This document shows, piece by piece, positions 26,720 through 35,094 of a stretch of 64,000 bases of DNA (position 1 is the first letter of the stretch; every line of letters begins with the position of its first letter). The notes below the pieces were generated by a model that saw only the letters and a list, made by a program, of their open reading frames with translations, was not told where the DNA came from and ran no database searches. A program made the translations under genes and the position numbers. Source of the DNA: a virus; the IMG/VR virus record IMGVR_UViG_3300035665_000001, positions 186,001 to 250,000 of that record; one strand, written 5' to 3'.

Positions 26720-26881
26720 AATATGCCATTGGTAATTGAGTTGATACTCAAAAGTAAACAAAATCAGGTCCACAATAACCATACTTGAGATATTTAATAT
26801 ATTGTATGTTATAATCAATAATTATATTAATCTTCAAAAATTATTATCTGATAATAGACGTCAATTAAAGAGGAATTAAAA

Positions 26882-27106
26882 ATGAGAAGTGATGCATCAA
26901 GATTTACCGAATATGTTTTATTAGATATTAACCAGGCAAACGAAAAATTATCCAAGGCTGTATGGAGTATCAATCAGGTACAACAGCAGTTTACGTCTGA
27001 GAAATTTGAGTATGTAAAACAGCTAATGTACGAATCTAAAGAGATAGATGAATTAAAACGAAATATTGCTGATTTTGAAAAATTGTTAAATAACCATGCT
27101 GATTAG
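26882..27106 (+). CDS. Small helical protein, paralogue of 39603
   Basis: A protein of 74 residues: LDINQANEKLSKAVWSINQVQQ and IDELKRNIADFEKLLNNH. The protein at 39603 has the same plan (FDIDQMHKKLADHVCWVSNV ... IEKLKQGITDFEAMLDH). The 90 bases upstream of both are also alike, with a TATAAT/TACAAT box, a 'TCTTCAAAA' stretch and AGAGG site. A gene-plus-promoter duplication is therefore likely. Function unknown. Confidence 0.6.
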   Translation: MRSDASRFTEYVLLDINQANEKLSKAVWSINQVQQQFTSEKFEYVKQLMYESKEIDELKRNIADFEKLLNNHAD

Positions 27107-27124
27107 ATAGGTGTCAATTACCCC

Positions 27125-27144
27125 ACCCTAAAGGATGGGGCATT
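27125..27144. repeat. IS200/IS605-like end hairpin remnant
   Basis: A hairpin with arms CCCCACC / GGATGGGG around the loop TAAA, preceded by TCAATTA. It carries the CCTAAAGG motif seen at 4364 and 35836 and looks like an IS200/IS605 end. No transposase or TnpB reading frame is nearby. It could also act as a terminator for the gene ending at 27106, since TTTTGG follows. Confidence 0.4.
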
Positions 27145-27179
27145 TTGGTAGAACATGGGTAAATTAAAGAGAAAATAAA

Positions 27180-27458
27180 ATGCCAACAACTAAAGAATTG
27201 ACGTCAACAACTGATAAATTTTGTGAAAAACATGGTGGTACTGTAGAACAAGGTGATGCATACTGGTTATGTGACACATGTACTAGAGAGAATATCAACA
27301 AATGTAAATGTGGTGCTTATGCTAGGTATTTTGGCGAAGCTATGCTGTGTAGTATTTCTTGTGAAGCAAATTGTGGTGAAAATTTAGTAATGATATGCTA
27401 CGATGGTGATATTCGTCAGATGTGGAATGATGGTTTGCGTGGGTCCTACGAGGATTAA
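27180..27458 (+). CDS. Zinc-ribbon-like protein, possibly Lar-like
   Basis: A protein of 92 residues with clustered cysteines (LCDTCTREN, CKCGAY, CSISCEANCGE), then MICYDGDIRQMWNDGLRG. The end resembles the 'C..CG ... AI..WN.R' finish of Lar-type restriction-alleviation proteins. The N-terminal zinc pattern is atypical for Lar, so this is tentative. It has an AGAG site before ATG. Confidence 0.5.
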   Translation: MPTTKELTSTTDKFCEKHGGTVEQGDAYWLCDTCTRENINKCKCGAYARYFGEAMLCSISCEANCGENLVMICYDGDIRQMWNDGLRGSYED

Positions 27459-27459
27459 A

Positions 27460-27555
27460 ATGAAAGATGTTAGTGATACATTAGTTGGTAAATTTCACAG
27501 CCACTTAACAATTAAAAGTAATGACATTGACATGCTAAAAAAGCTGCTACTATAG
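27460..27555 (+). CDS. Tiny ORF, doubtful
   Basis: A 31-residue frame (MKDVSDTLVGKFHSHLTIKS...) beginning two bases after the previous stop. It may be the remnant of a longer gene; the region to 27634 has no other open frame. Low support. Confidence 0.25.
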   Translation: MKDVSDTLVGKFHSHLTIKSNDIDMLKKLLL

Positions 27556-27634
27556 CTAAAGGTAAATTGACAGTAATGTAGCTTTAGATGCTTGGTGGTG
27601 GACTACATGGATTTAACACACAGAGGAAATAAAA

Positions 27635-27994
27635 ATGACTAAACAATATGAAGAACGTGATATTATGGCATTAGACAGAGCTGGTGGATATTATATTAGA
27701 CATGTTGGTGCCATGACAACAGAAAAATTACACAACAAATCTGATATTGCTGCAGAATTAGCTCATCGAGATTGGTTAATTGATGATTTATTACAGCAAC
27801 TAAAAGCTTATCAGGTTAACTTCAATGATCAAGAAGAACTCTTGGAACAACTTTATTGGGAGTTTGATTCTGAAAGAAAAAGAACACCTGAGAATGAACG
27901 TATTTTGTTCAAAGGTAAGATGAGATTTTTTACAGGACAAGTAACTCAATACTTAAACACCCTTGTTGATGCACTTAAAAATAAGGAGAATTAA
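27635..27994 (+). CDS. Helical protein of unknown function
   Basis: A protein of 119 residues with a good AGAGGA site. Mostly helical with a probable coiled coil (HRDWLIDDLLQQLKAYQVNF). No family recognised. Confidence 0.55.
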   Translation: MTKQYEERDIMALDRAGGYYIRHVGAMTTEKLHNKSDIAAELAHRDWLIDDLLQQLKAYQVNFNDQEELLEQLYWEFDSERKRTPENERILFKGKMRFFTGQVTQYLNTLVDALKNKEN

Positions 27995-28017
27995 ATGAAA
28001 TTGGTTGGAGATAGAAA

Positions 28018-28327
28018 ATGCCATTACCGTTTAAAGTTGCTAGTAAATCAACTGAAAAACTGATGTCTTGGAAAGAAGCAGTAAGCTATGTTAAAACGAG
28101 ATGGGTGGTGGTTGGAGATTGCAAACTAAAAATGAAATGAATTGAATTTGATTTACAATTCCAAAACCAATTTTAACGAAAATGAATACTGGTCTGGCAC
28201 GGAGTTTAGTTCAACAAGGTCGTGAATAAAATTCTCCAACTGTTGTGGGTTCAGAAATCTTACTCATAAGTCTCACAGTTACTACATTAGAGCTGTAATG
28301 GATGTTGAACAAGTAAAACAAATCTAA
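28018..28327 (+). pseudogene. Broken DUF1566/Lcl domain copy
   Basis: The start LPFKVASKSTEKLMSWKEAV matches the opening of intact Lcl domains (LPFEVADKSTENRLSWNEAV at 36281). Reading on requires at least two frame changes to recover GWRL-like, EYWSGTEFSS and YYIRAV segments, which are the family landmarks. It is therefore a decayed copy. It keeps the same order of motifs over about 310 bases. Confidence 0.7.
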
Positions 28328-28357
28328 ACAACTTATTATGGGGTGTGGATAAAGAAA

Positions 28358-28480
28358 ATGGATAATCAGATAACTTATCTTTATTTTTGTACTCTTGGTG
28401 GATTGGCTAATCCTCGGTGTTACAAAAAGAAACACCAAAATGGAACGCATGTCTACTATACGTATCATTTAAATTATTAG
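28358..28480 (+). CDS. Small basic protein of unknown function
   Basis: A 40-residue ORF, ITYLYFCTLGGLANPRCYKK then KHQNGTHVYYTYHLNY. Compact, basic and aromatic. The composition resembles a folded mini-protein. It has a GGGG-rich upstream site. No function recognised. Confidence 0.4.
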   Translation: MDNQITYLYFCTLGGLANPRCYKKKHQNGTHVYYTYHLNY

Positions 28481-28535
28481 AGTGAAAATAATATGTCTCA
28501 AAGTAAAATTTTAGAAAATCACAATGTGGGGTAAA

Positions 28536-28637
28536 ATGATGAAATCGCAGTTTGTATGGTTTGGTATTTGGTTTTTTGTTATATTTGTACCAATGGTTAG
28601 TTTGGTGGTGTGCCAATTAACCAGGTGCTTTGGTTAG
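28536..28637 (+). CDS. Tiny membrane peptide
   Basis: A 33-residue ORF consisting of one hydrophobic span (FVWFGIWFFVIFVPMVSLVVC) after MMKSQ, preceded by GGGG. Between here and 28784 I see only an open frame lacking a start (about 28661-28774), so about 150 bases hold nothing I can support. Confidence 0.4.
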   Translation: MMKSQFVWFGIWFFVIFVPMVSLVVCQLTRCFG

Positions 28638-28784
28638 TTATGAATCGGAAAAAATAAACTGTTAGTCGAATGGTTTCATTCACAATCACCACATATTTGT
28701 GAGATATGGAAAAATATGTCTGGTATCGGTTGTGTCCATCACTGTGTGGGTGTTTTAACATTATTTAATTAGGTAGAGAAGAAA

Positions 28785-29111
28785 ATGGCAAATTATATTT
28801 TAGTAGAAGTGGACATGAATGATGCTGATTATGCAAGTAAATTTACACCAATTGATGATGAAGTATTGGCAATTATATTACCTTTAATTGAAAAAATTAA
28901 AGGTAATACAAACCGTCATAATTTTAGTTATCGAGAAAATACAAATGATGGTGAACATGCGTACGAGGTATATGTAAATGAAGAGACGGTTGATCACGAT
29001 GAAGAAGTTCTTGATATGTTTATGGATTTTCTTCCAGTAACAGAATACGGTTTTCATACGATAAAAACTATTGAAATTTATGATGTTGGGCACATTGAAA
29101 AATTTTTATAA
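28785..29111 (+). CDS. Small acidic protein of unknown function
   Basis: A protein of 108 residues, acidic alpha/beta (YILVEVDMNDADYASKF, YEVYVNEETVDHDEE). An AGAGAAG site precedes the ATG. No family recognised. Confidence 0.55.
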   Translation: MANYILVEVDMNDADYASKFTPIDDEVLAIILPLIEKIKGNTNRHNFSYRENTNDGEHAYEVYVNEETVDHDEEVLDMFMDFLPVTEYGFHTIKTIEIYDVGHIEKFL

Positions 29112-29218
29112 TCTGTTGAATAATGTTAGATATTGCGTTTGTGTTATTTGGCTATAATTTGAGTGAGTCAAGCGTACTATGTGAACGTGTTTTAACTAAT
29201 ATGTTGAGGAGTTAAAAA

Positions 29219-29623
29219 ATGACTGATATATTATCATATGACGAATTTATTAAAGGGCGTAAACGTTACGAAAGTAAACGCGAATTAGAAGCGATAGACG
29301 ATTTTTTTGATAATGATGAAAATTGCGATGGCGTGACAATTGATGTTTTTATTGGTTTTTTAAAAAAAATTAAGGAAGACCATAAAGACAAAGATCTTCG
29401 CGTAAAGCAAGATAGTTGGTATTCGTCAAACAAAACATACATTACATACACTGTATATGAGTCTGATAAAGACTATACTCAACGAATGACTAAATCCTAC
29501 AATACATACGTTGAAAATCAATCAGCAAAAATGATTAAAATGGCTGTTGATCCAGCAGATAAAATCAAAGCATTAGAAGTGGAGATTGCTAGACTAAGAA
29601 CGTTGATTGGAACAAATGAATGA
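29219..29623 (+). CDS. Charged protein with C-terminal coiled coil
   Basis: A protein of 134 residues. It has a highly charged N-terminal half (YDEFIKGRKRYESKRELEAI) and ends with a short leucine-zipper-like helix (DKIKALEVEIARLRTLIG). Such C-terminal coils often mediate oligomerisation in small phage proteins. GAGGAG site. No family recognised. Confidence 0.55.
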   Translation: MTDILSYDEFIKGRKRYESKRELEAIDDFFDNDENCDGVTIDVFIGFLKKIKEDHKDKDLRVKQDSWYSSNKTYITYTVYESDKDYTQRMTKSYNTYVENQSAKMIKMAVDPADKIKALEVEIARLRTLIGTNE

Positions 29624-29653
29624 AAAAATTTCCGGTAATATGGTAAGAAAAAA

Positions 29654-29863
29654 ATGAACAAAAATATTACATTTGAAACGTACAATTATATTACAGTAAC
29701 ATTAGATAAGTTGAGAGATGAAATAATGTATGTTGGTGATACTGATACTCGCATTTCGTTGTTAGAGCATCGTGATGCTATTCAACGCATTATTAGTGGA
29801 CATTCGTTTAAACCAATTAATCCCACCATTCCACCACAAAAACTTCCAAAAGACGGACAATAA
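29654..29863 (+). CDS. Small protein of unknown function
   Basis: A protein of 69 residues: a helical body (YITVTLDKLRDEIMYVGD) and a proline-rich tail NPTIPPQKLPKDGQ that may bind a partner. No family recognised. Confidence 0.5.
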   Translation: MNKNITFETYNYITVTLDKLRDEIMYVGDTDTRISLLEHRDAIQRIISGHSFKPINPTIPPQKLPKDGQ

Positions 29864-29906
29864 TATTTTTACATTGATTCATTGAAATGAAAAAGGAAAT
29901 ACAAAA

Positions 29907-30842
29907 ATGTCTAAAAAATTTAAACAAAAAATATCAAAATATATCAATGAGTTGGAATCACGTGGTGTCATTGTTGTGCAAGAAGGTGATTACATGGAAG
30001 ACGAAGATTATACAATTTATGATGTTGTTTATGAATATGTGATGAAATGTAATGACGATGAAATATATCATATCGTCCATCATGCTGATGGACATCTGGA
30101 GTTTACAAATGCAATTGAGGTTGATGTTTTAATTATTGATGATGCGTCAGATTTGTCATTATTATCTAATATCCAAGTTACATTAGATTTGTCGTTAGTG
30201 GAAGATGAAGATGAACCAGCTGATAACGATAGATTGAAATCTGTTGAAAATCAATTAGATAGATTAACACAAATACTATTGCCAATTTCTGAAAAATTGG
30301 ATAACTTGGAACGGAAATTATTAAAATTGAATACTCAACAAGCAAATTATTGTTTAAAATTTAATAAATTGCAGGAAGAAATAACTGGTATCCAAAAACA
30401 CCTAGTGGGTAGTAATGTGCAATCTCCAATTAAATCAAATATCACTTTGAAAAAATCTATTGATGATTTATTTGGTGAGGGTTATTACGATAGTCATCAA
30501 CAATTGGAAAATAGCGACCATCATCAATCGGAAATTAAATCAAAAAACAGTTTGACACGATATATTGATGATTTACTCGAGTTGGGTATTATATCGGCAG
30601 GTAAAAATTGTGGAAGATATTTTGATGGTACCTCAAGAATAATTCATAAAGTTAGTGATGAATATACCCTGACCCATTATAGTGAAATTAACACCTTTGA
30701 TGTTACCGAATTAAATTATGGTGCTGATACATTAACATTATATGGACAAAATGGTGCCTTTGGAGAACGTTATACCAACGAAGATTTTGAAACGTTTTTT
30801 AAAGAATCAAATTATCCATTAAAATTTAAATTAGCTAATTAG
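29907..30842 (+). CDS. Coiled-coil protein of unknown function
   Basis: A protein of 311 residues: an N-terminal acidic alpha/beta part (1-110), a coiled coil of about 60 residues (DRLKSVENQLDRLTQIL to EEITGIQKHL), and a C-terminal compact domain. Two similar 15-residue segments (LKKSIDDLFGEGYYDS and LTRYIDDLLELGIIS) suggest a short duplicated helix. AAAGGAAA site. It precedes the Lcl gene cluster. Confidence 0.55.
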   Translation: MSKKFKQKISKYINELESRGVIVVQEGDYMEDEDYTIYDVVYEYVMKCNDDEIYHIVHHADGHLEFTNAIEVDVLIIDDASDLSLLSNIQVTLDLSLVEDEDEPADNDRLKSVENQLDRLTQILLPISEKLDNLERKLLKLNTQQANYCLKFNKLQEEITGIQKHLVGSNVQSPIKSNITLKKSIDDLFGEGYYDSHQQLENSDHHQSEIKSKNSLTRYIDDLLELGIISAGKNCGRYFDGTSRIIHKVSDEYTLTHYSEINTFDVTELNYGADTLTLYGQNGAFGERYTNEDFETFFKESNYPLKFKLAN

Positions 30843-30913
30843 TGGACTAACGTAATAAATTATAATATAATATATTTTTTAAAATAACTTTTACAAACTA
30901 AAAGGATACTATT

Positions 30914-31852
30914 ATGGACATTAAAACAGAAATTGCCGAATTAAAATCTCGCATTAATATATTAGAACAACAATTAATTGAATTACCAAAAGAATTTCCA
31001 TTTGAAATAGCTCCTAAAATAAGTGAGCGAGAATGTAAATGGGAAGATGCCATTAGCTATTGTGAATTTTTAGGCCATGGATGGAGATTGCCTTATTTGA
31101 ATGAATTGGATTTAATATATCAAACTGAAAATGATTTTGGTGACAATACCTACTGGTCCGATACCACGAGTGGTGGCATTTACGTATGGCTTCATAATAT
31201 GTCTAATGGAAATCAGTTCAGGGACAGTAAGGTTAATAGCAGATACTATGTTAGACCTATCCGTGATTTAGTTAAATCAAAACTACCATTCGAAATAGCA
31301 GATATATCAACTGAGATTAAATCTGATTGGGATAGTGCCGTAGAATATGTTAAAAGATTAGGTAATGAATGGAGATTACCTAGTATAAATGAATTGGATT
31401 TGATTTATCAAACTGAAAACGACTTTGGGGACAATACTTACTGGACCTCTACTGAGGGCAATGGCAATGGCGCATGGGGTCAGAATGTGTCTAATGGGAA
31501 TCAGTTCAACTACAGTAAGAACTTCGGTGGCAACTACGTTAGACCTATCCGCAATTTAGTTAAATCGAAACTACCCTTTGTAATTGCAGCCAAGGCGTTT
31601 GAGATTAAATCTGATTGGGATAGTGCAGTAGAATATGTTAAAACATTGGGTAAAGGATGGCGACTACCAACTAAAGATGAATTAACATTAATTTATCAAA
31701 CTGCAAATGATTTCGGTGACAATACTTACTGGTCCACCACTGAGCCTGATGGCGATTACGCCTGGATTCAGGATATGTCCTGTGGGTATCAGAACTTCCA
31801 CAATAAGTATGGTGGCAATTTCTATGTTAGAGCTGTTAAAGATATAAATTAA
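30914..31852 (+). CDS. Triple DUF1566/Lcl-domain protein with variable C-terminal segments
   Basis: A protein of 312 residues with an N-terminal coiled coil (IAELKSRINILEQQL) then three tandem Lcl domains (about 35-125, 127-220, 222-312). Each has FEIA...W..A..Y...LG.GWRLP...EL.LIYQTENDFGDNTYW, then about 35 residues ending in YVR[PA][IV][RK]D. The fold is C-type-lectin/FGE-like, usually for ligand or surface binding. The segment between YW and YVR differs strongly between domains and uses many NNC codons (AAC, TAC, TTC, GGC, ACC), unlike the T-ending codons around it, as in diversity-generating-retroelement targets. The bordering DNA is nearly identical between domains, so duplication is recent. 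Confidence 0.8.
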   Translation: MDIKTEIAELKSRINILEQQLIELPKEFPFEIAPKISERECKWEDAISYCEFLGHGWRLPYLNELDLIYQTENDFGDNTYWSDTTSGGIYVWLHNMSNGNQFRDSKVNSRYYVRPIRDLVKSKLPFEIADISTEIKSDWDSAVEYVKRLGNEWRLPSINELDLIYQTENDFGDNTYWTSTEGNGNGAWGQNVSNGNQFNYSKNFGGNYVRPIRNLVKSKLPFVIAAKAFEIKSDWDSAVEYVKTLGKGWRLPTKDELTLIYQTANDFGDNTYWSTTEPDGDYAWIQDMSCGYQNFHNKYGGNFYVRAVKDIN

Positions 31853-31867
31853 AAAGATAATATTAAA

Positions 31868-32548
31868 ATGAATATCAATCAAGAAATTGCAAGAGTAAAA
31901 TATCGCCTTAGTAAATTAGAACAACAGCGAGATGAATTTCGGAGTGTGTTTTTACCAAACAATCGTGATAACAAGATTGATTGGAATTATAACAAAAACC
32001 GTGTTGATAAATGGAGACTGCCTAATGTCTCTAACTACGAAGTTAAAGAATGGTTAATTAACCTTGCATGCGGTGTGCGTTCAAAATTCGTGACCGCTGA
32101 TGAATTAATACATAAATTGCACTCATTGCCTACCGAGGTGCATGAGCGTATAATGTGGCACGCAAGTTTTGATGGTGGGCAATGTTTCGAAGATCTGTTT
32201 AGTGGTGATAGTTCACCTGTTACTGAATCCGCTGCAAGTGAATCGAATTTTGAAATAGCCCCAAAATCAACCGAAGTTAAAACTAATTGGTTCTATGCCA
32301 AGTTATATTGTATTGCTCTTAATATCGATGGAAAGACTGGTTGGCGTATGCCATCTAAAGAAGAACTAAATCAGATATACGAATCTGAAAATGATTTTGA
32401 GAAGGATTGGTATTGGTCATCCACTGAGGCTATTGGTGAACAAGGTCATGGTGATTATGCTTGGTATCAGCATTTTGGTCGATATCCGGTACCGGACTTC
32501 TACCAGAAAAATTACCGCAGATACGTTAGAGCTATTAGAGACATTTAG
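31868..32548 (+). CDS. DUF1566/Lcl-domain protein
   Basis: A protein of 226 residues. The N-terminal coiled coil (INQEIARVKYRLSKLEQQ) matches the leaders of the Lcl proteins at 30914, 35910 and 37868. A middle segment of about 80 residues (LINLACGVRSKFVTADELIH) has no counterpart in them. The C-terminal Lcl domain runs from FEIAPKSTEVKTNW to YVRAIRDI, with a variable segment GHGDYAWYQHFGRYPVPDF. It follows the triple-domain gene by 15 bases and is probably co-transcribed. Confidence 0.75.
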   Translation: MNINQEIARVKYRLSKLEQQRDEFRSVFLPNNRDNKIDWNYNKNRVDKWRLPNVSNYEVKEWLINLACGVRSKFVTADELIHKLHSLPTEVHERIMWHASFDGGQCFEDLFSGDSSPVTESAASESNFEIAPKSTEVKTNWFYAKLYCIALNIDGKTGWRMPSKEELNQIYESENDFEKDWYWSSTEAIGEQGHGDYAWYQHFGRYPVPDFYQKNYRRYVRAIRDI

Positions 32549-32610
32549 ATTTTTTAATTGGGACTGATAAATGAAAGATTTTCAAACATTTGAACAAACT
32601 ACAAGGAGTA

Positions 32611-33009
32611 ATGATGCTGTTATTTAAACATGATACACGAGAATATGGTATTAAGATTTCTAAGAAGTATCTTAGATTAGCAGCAACATATAGAAGGTTT
32701 TCAGACAGACATAACCAACATTGGGATTTCTCATTAGAAGCATTAATCGATTGTTTCAACCATGAATCCAGTGGTGGAACTTATTTTGGTAACAATGGTT
32801 ATGTTCATGGCAAATGGAATAAAGATATAACATTTGCTATGTGGGTTGAGGACATTAGAAACGGATATACCGCGAAGATTGAATATTACACACCATTAAA
32901 CAAGTGGTGGGCAATTCCTGCACTATCAACTGTTGCGGTAACAAAGCCATTGTTTCCATATACAGATATTAAAGTAAGAGAAAAGATTATACATGAAAAC
33001 AGAATATAG
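32611..33009 (+). CDS. Small protein of unknown function
   Basis: A protein of 132 residues from the ATG preceded by AAGGAG; an upstream in-frame TTG (32590) lacks a site. Mixed, with SKKYLRLAATYRRFSDRH and an aromatic C-terminus (YYTPLNKWWAIPALS). No family recognised. Confidence 0.5.
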   Translation: MMLLFKHDTREYGIKISKKYLRLAATYRRFSDRHNQHWDFSLEALIDCFNHESSGGTYFGNNGYVHGKWNKDITFAMWVEDIRNGYTAKIEYYTPLNKWWAIPALSTVAVTKPLFPYTDIKVREKIIHENRI

Positions 33010-33035
33010 CTTAATTTAACCTGGTAGAAAATACA

Positions 33036-33119
33036 ATGACCAAAGAATTTGTTCACCGATTGAAAGAATTGGCCGCTACTGATGCTTGGGTGGATATAAT
33101 TCTGGAGAGATTCAATTAA
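33036..33119 (+). CDS. Tiny ORF, doubtful
   Basis: A 27-residue frame (MTKEFVHRLKELAATDAW...). No ribosome site of note. It may be the start of a lost gene. Reported only because it is the only frame here. Confidence 0.2.
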   Translation: MTKEFVHRLKELAATDAWVDIILERFN

Positions 33120-33155
33120 CTCGAGAAATTCTAAGTGAGCTTAACATTAAATGGT

Positions 33156-33335
33156 ATGAAGAAGATGAGTAAACAAACGATTCAAGAATATAAAAAACGT
33201 AAGGTTGTTTTAAAACACCCCTGTACTGAGTGTATATCAAAAGATAACGATAAAATAAAGTTAGCATTAGGTTTAACCGCAGCGGTAGCATTGTTAGCTG
33301 GACTTTGTATTGGTTTAGACAATTCAAGACGATAA
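33156..33335 (+). CDS. Small membrane-anchored protein
   Basis: About 59 residues (ATG at 33156 or 33165). Basic N-terminal part with two Cys (HPCTEC), then one membrane span (LALGLTAAVALLAGLCIGL). Its stop overlaps the ATG of the next gene (TAATG), which suggests coupled translation. Confidence 0.45.
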   Translation: MKKMSKQTIQEYKKRKVVLKHPCTECISKDNDKIKLALGLTAAVALLAGLCIGLDNSRR

Positions 33336-33718
33336 TGAGGCAAACAATGCATGGATTTGATTTTGATTTGATAAGAATGAGAGAAGCAGTGGAATCTAAA
33401 ACTATTTCTATTCCATTAGAAGCATTGGATAGCTTTGAAAAGTTTGATGAATGGATTACTACAAGGCATAATTTATACACCAATATCAGAAATAGATTGC
33501 CAAACCCATTTACCACCGATTATCAATATAAAAATGGGCCATTAGATTTATACACTGAAACGGAGATGTTGAAATTTGCTGAAGCAATTATAAACCACTG
33601 TGTATATATGCTGGATGTAAATGATATATTATTGGTAGATGGTGTTGATAATACGCCAATCCCATCAACCGTAATTAAAAAAGGTTTTGGAATGAGTTTT
33701 AGTGAGGTAACTAAATGA
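33335..33718 (+). CDS. Small protein, shares a domain with 40890
   Basis: A protein of 127 residues from the ATG overlapping the previous stop. Residues about 6-40 (FDFDLIRMREAVESKTISIP) match the protein at 40890 (FNFDLERMKVAVESKKIEIP), followed in both by LE.F..FD.W. The rest differs, so this ~35-residue module has been reused. It overlaps the next gene by 4 bases. Function unknown. Confidence 0.55.
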   Translation: MRQTMHGFDFDLIRMREAVESKTISIPLEALDSFEKFDEWITTRHNLYTNIRNRLPNPFTTDYQYKNGPLDLYTETEMLKFAEAIINHCVYMLDVNDILLVDGVDNTPIPSTVIKKGFGMSFSEVTK

Positions 33719-33996
33719 ATAAAAATTTTGAGTTGTCAGATTTGTTGGGTTTATTGGTAATATCTTTATTAATTCTTACCTGTGTTAGTATATTTTATTC
33801 TTTGGTTAAAGATGCAAATCAAAAATATGTACAAAATCAAGTATTAGAACAACTCGATAGCCGTACTAAGGATGACAATTATATTAAATCGCATATACAT
33901 TATGGTAAAGACCAATTTGGAAATTGTTGGGTATGGGGGAGTAATAGTGGTCTTGTTTCAATAGAATGTTCTAAAATAGGTAGACAACATGAATGA
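33715..33996 (+). CDS. Single-span membrane protein
   Basis: A protein of 93 residues with one N-terminal span (LLGLLVISLLILTCVSIFY) and a soluble tail containing FGNCWVWGSNSGLVSIEC. Its start overlaps the previous stop by 4 bases, and its end overlaps the next start by 8 bases, so 33335-34431 is a tight translational unit. Confidence 0.5.
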   Translation: MNKNFELSDLLGLLVISLLILTCVSIFYSLVKDANQKYVQNQVLEQLDSRTKDDNYIKSHIHYGKDQFGNCWVWGSNSGLVSIECSKIGRQHE

Positions 33997-34204
33997 TAAA
34001 TTATTATTATCCAATGAAATTGGAGTGTATCCAAATCCACCGATTTCTGGTACATACCCCGTTTTCATTGAAAATACAATATTTGGCTTTCAACCGTATA
34101 TGAATTTTGATGGGAAATTATGGGACGTTCCACATGAGTTCATAAACAAACGAATTTGGTGGCTTAATGAAAAATGGGACAATATTAATGAACTATCACA
34201 GTGA
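33989..34204 (+). CDS. Small protein of unknown function
   Basis: A protein of 71 residues rich in aromatic residues and prolines (NPPISGTYPVFIENTIFGFQ), probably a compact beta fold. Overlaps both neighbours. No family recognised. Confidence 0.45.
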   Translation: MNDKLLLSNEIGVYPNPPISGTYPVFIENTIFGFQPYMNFDGKLWDVPHEFINKRIWWLNEKWDNINELSQ

Positions 34205-34431
34205 AAAATAAGAAAATGAGTGAAGAATATATTTTACCACCGAAAGATTTAATTGATAATGATGATATTGATTACAAAAAGGAACTGACTAAGGCATTAC
34301 GAGAAGCCACAGGATGTTATACGATGGAATGCAAAAGGGCATTGATGTTATTTGATTGGGATTTTATCCAGGCAAAGGCATATTTGGAAAACCCAATAAA
34401 TTCTATGCGTATATTGAATTTAAGAATTTAA
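34201..34431 (+). CDS. EF-Ts-like UBA-domain protein
   Basis: A protein of 76 residues with a GTG start overlapping the previous stop by 4 bases (alternative ATG at 34216). Residues about 29-60 (KALREATGCYTMECKRALML followed by DFIQAKAYL) match the N-terminal UBA domain of elongation factor Ts, pattern LRE-TG-x-x-x-x-x-CK-x-AL. In EF-Ts this helical bundle contacts EF-Tu. A free-standing copy in a phage could bind host EF-Tu; that is inference. Confidence 0.55.
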   Translation: MKNKKMSEEYILPPKDLIDNDDIDYKKELTKALREATGCYTMECKRALMLFDWDFIQAKAYLENPINSMRILNLRI

Positions 34432-34453
34432 ATGGAAATTTGTGAAAAAGTTC

Positions 34454-34482
34454 TTGACAAACTTTACACAGAATGGTATAAT
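34454..34482 (+). promoter_or_regulatory. Consensus sigma-70-type promoter
   Basis: TTGACA, 17 bases, TATAAT, with TGG just before the -10 box. Both hexamers are perfect. It lies 28 bases upstream of the ATG at 34510. Confidence 0.85.
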
Positions 34483-34509
34483 AATTTAAACTAATTGGTT
34501 GGAGAGAAA

Positions 34510-34743
34510 ATGAAGATTAAATTGTTTGACGTATTTTGTATTTGTGCATTTGTTATTATATCAATAGTTGTTATTATATCAATGGGAATAATTTGGTTTG
34601 TTATTTTCACATTTGTTAAAATTCCGGCATATCTATTTGTTTTTGTGGTATTATGGGGGTTGAGTGTTTTTTATTTGATGCGTATAATTATTAATGGTAT
34701 GATGCTTATTGATGGATTCCCACTTGGAGTAAGAAAAAAATGA
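34510..34743 (+). CDS. Two-span membrane protein
   Basis: A protein of 77 residues from the ATG preceded by GGAGAG. Two hydrophobic stretches (FCICAFVIISIVVIISMGIIW and LFVFVVLWGLSVFYLMRII). First gene behind a perfect promoter, so probably an early, host-polymerase-transcribed product. Overlaps the next gene by 4 bases. Confidence 0.5.
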   Translation: MKIKLFDVFCICAFVIISIVVIISMGIIWFVIFTFVKIPAYLFVFVVLWGLSVFYLMRIIINGMMLIDGFPLGVRKK

Positions 34744-35003
34744 CAAATAAGAGAGATAATATTTTAATGTCTGTAATTCTTGGTGGGATATTTGGTATTG
34801 TATTAACTGTAATTTTTTCCTGGAATAAGGCAACTAAATTAGATTGTCCGATAAAAATGGCCAGAATTCATAATGATTGGGGATTTGAAGAATTGGAACA
34901 AGCGTGTGGCATAGAACTTAGTGCGTCTAAAGAAAGTTGTATTCGCAGATTATCAAAAATTCATAGTGATTGGCGAGTAGAAGAATTAAGACAGGCTTGT
35001 TAA
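34740..35003 (+). CDS. Membrane-anchored protein with duplicated 'IHxDWxxEELxQAC' motif
   Basis: A protein of 87 residues. One membrane span (ILMSVILGGIFGIVLTVIF) is followed by two copies of a motif, RIHNDWGFEELEQAC and KIHSDWRVEELRQAC. Each contains a Trp-Glu-Glu-Leu core and ends in Cys. The duplicated unit is likely extracytoplasmic or cytoplasmic depending on orientation. Unrecognised. Confidence 0.5.
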   Translation: MTNKRDNILMSVILGGIFGIVLTVIFSWNKATKLDCPIKMARIHNDWGFEELEQACGIELSASKESCIRRLSKIHSDWRVEELRQAC

Positions 35004-35094
35004 TGAAATTTTTTGCTAATAATAGTTTAGGTTTAGATGTAGATTTCGGTTTGAATAGCATGTTAAAAAATACAGTAGAATCAGTTGATAAAAT

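Noticed and set aside
28661-28774. Open frame with Cys/His-rich sequence (EWFHSQSPHICEIW...)
   Set aside because: There is no start codon or ribosome site; too weak to call.
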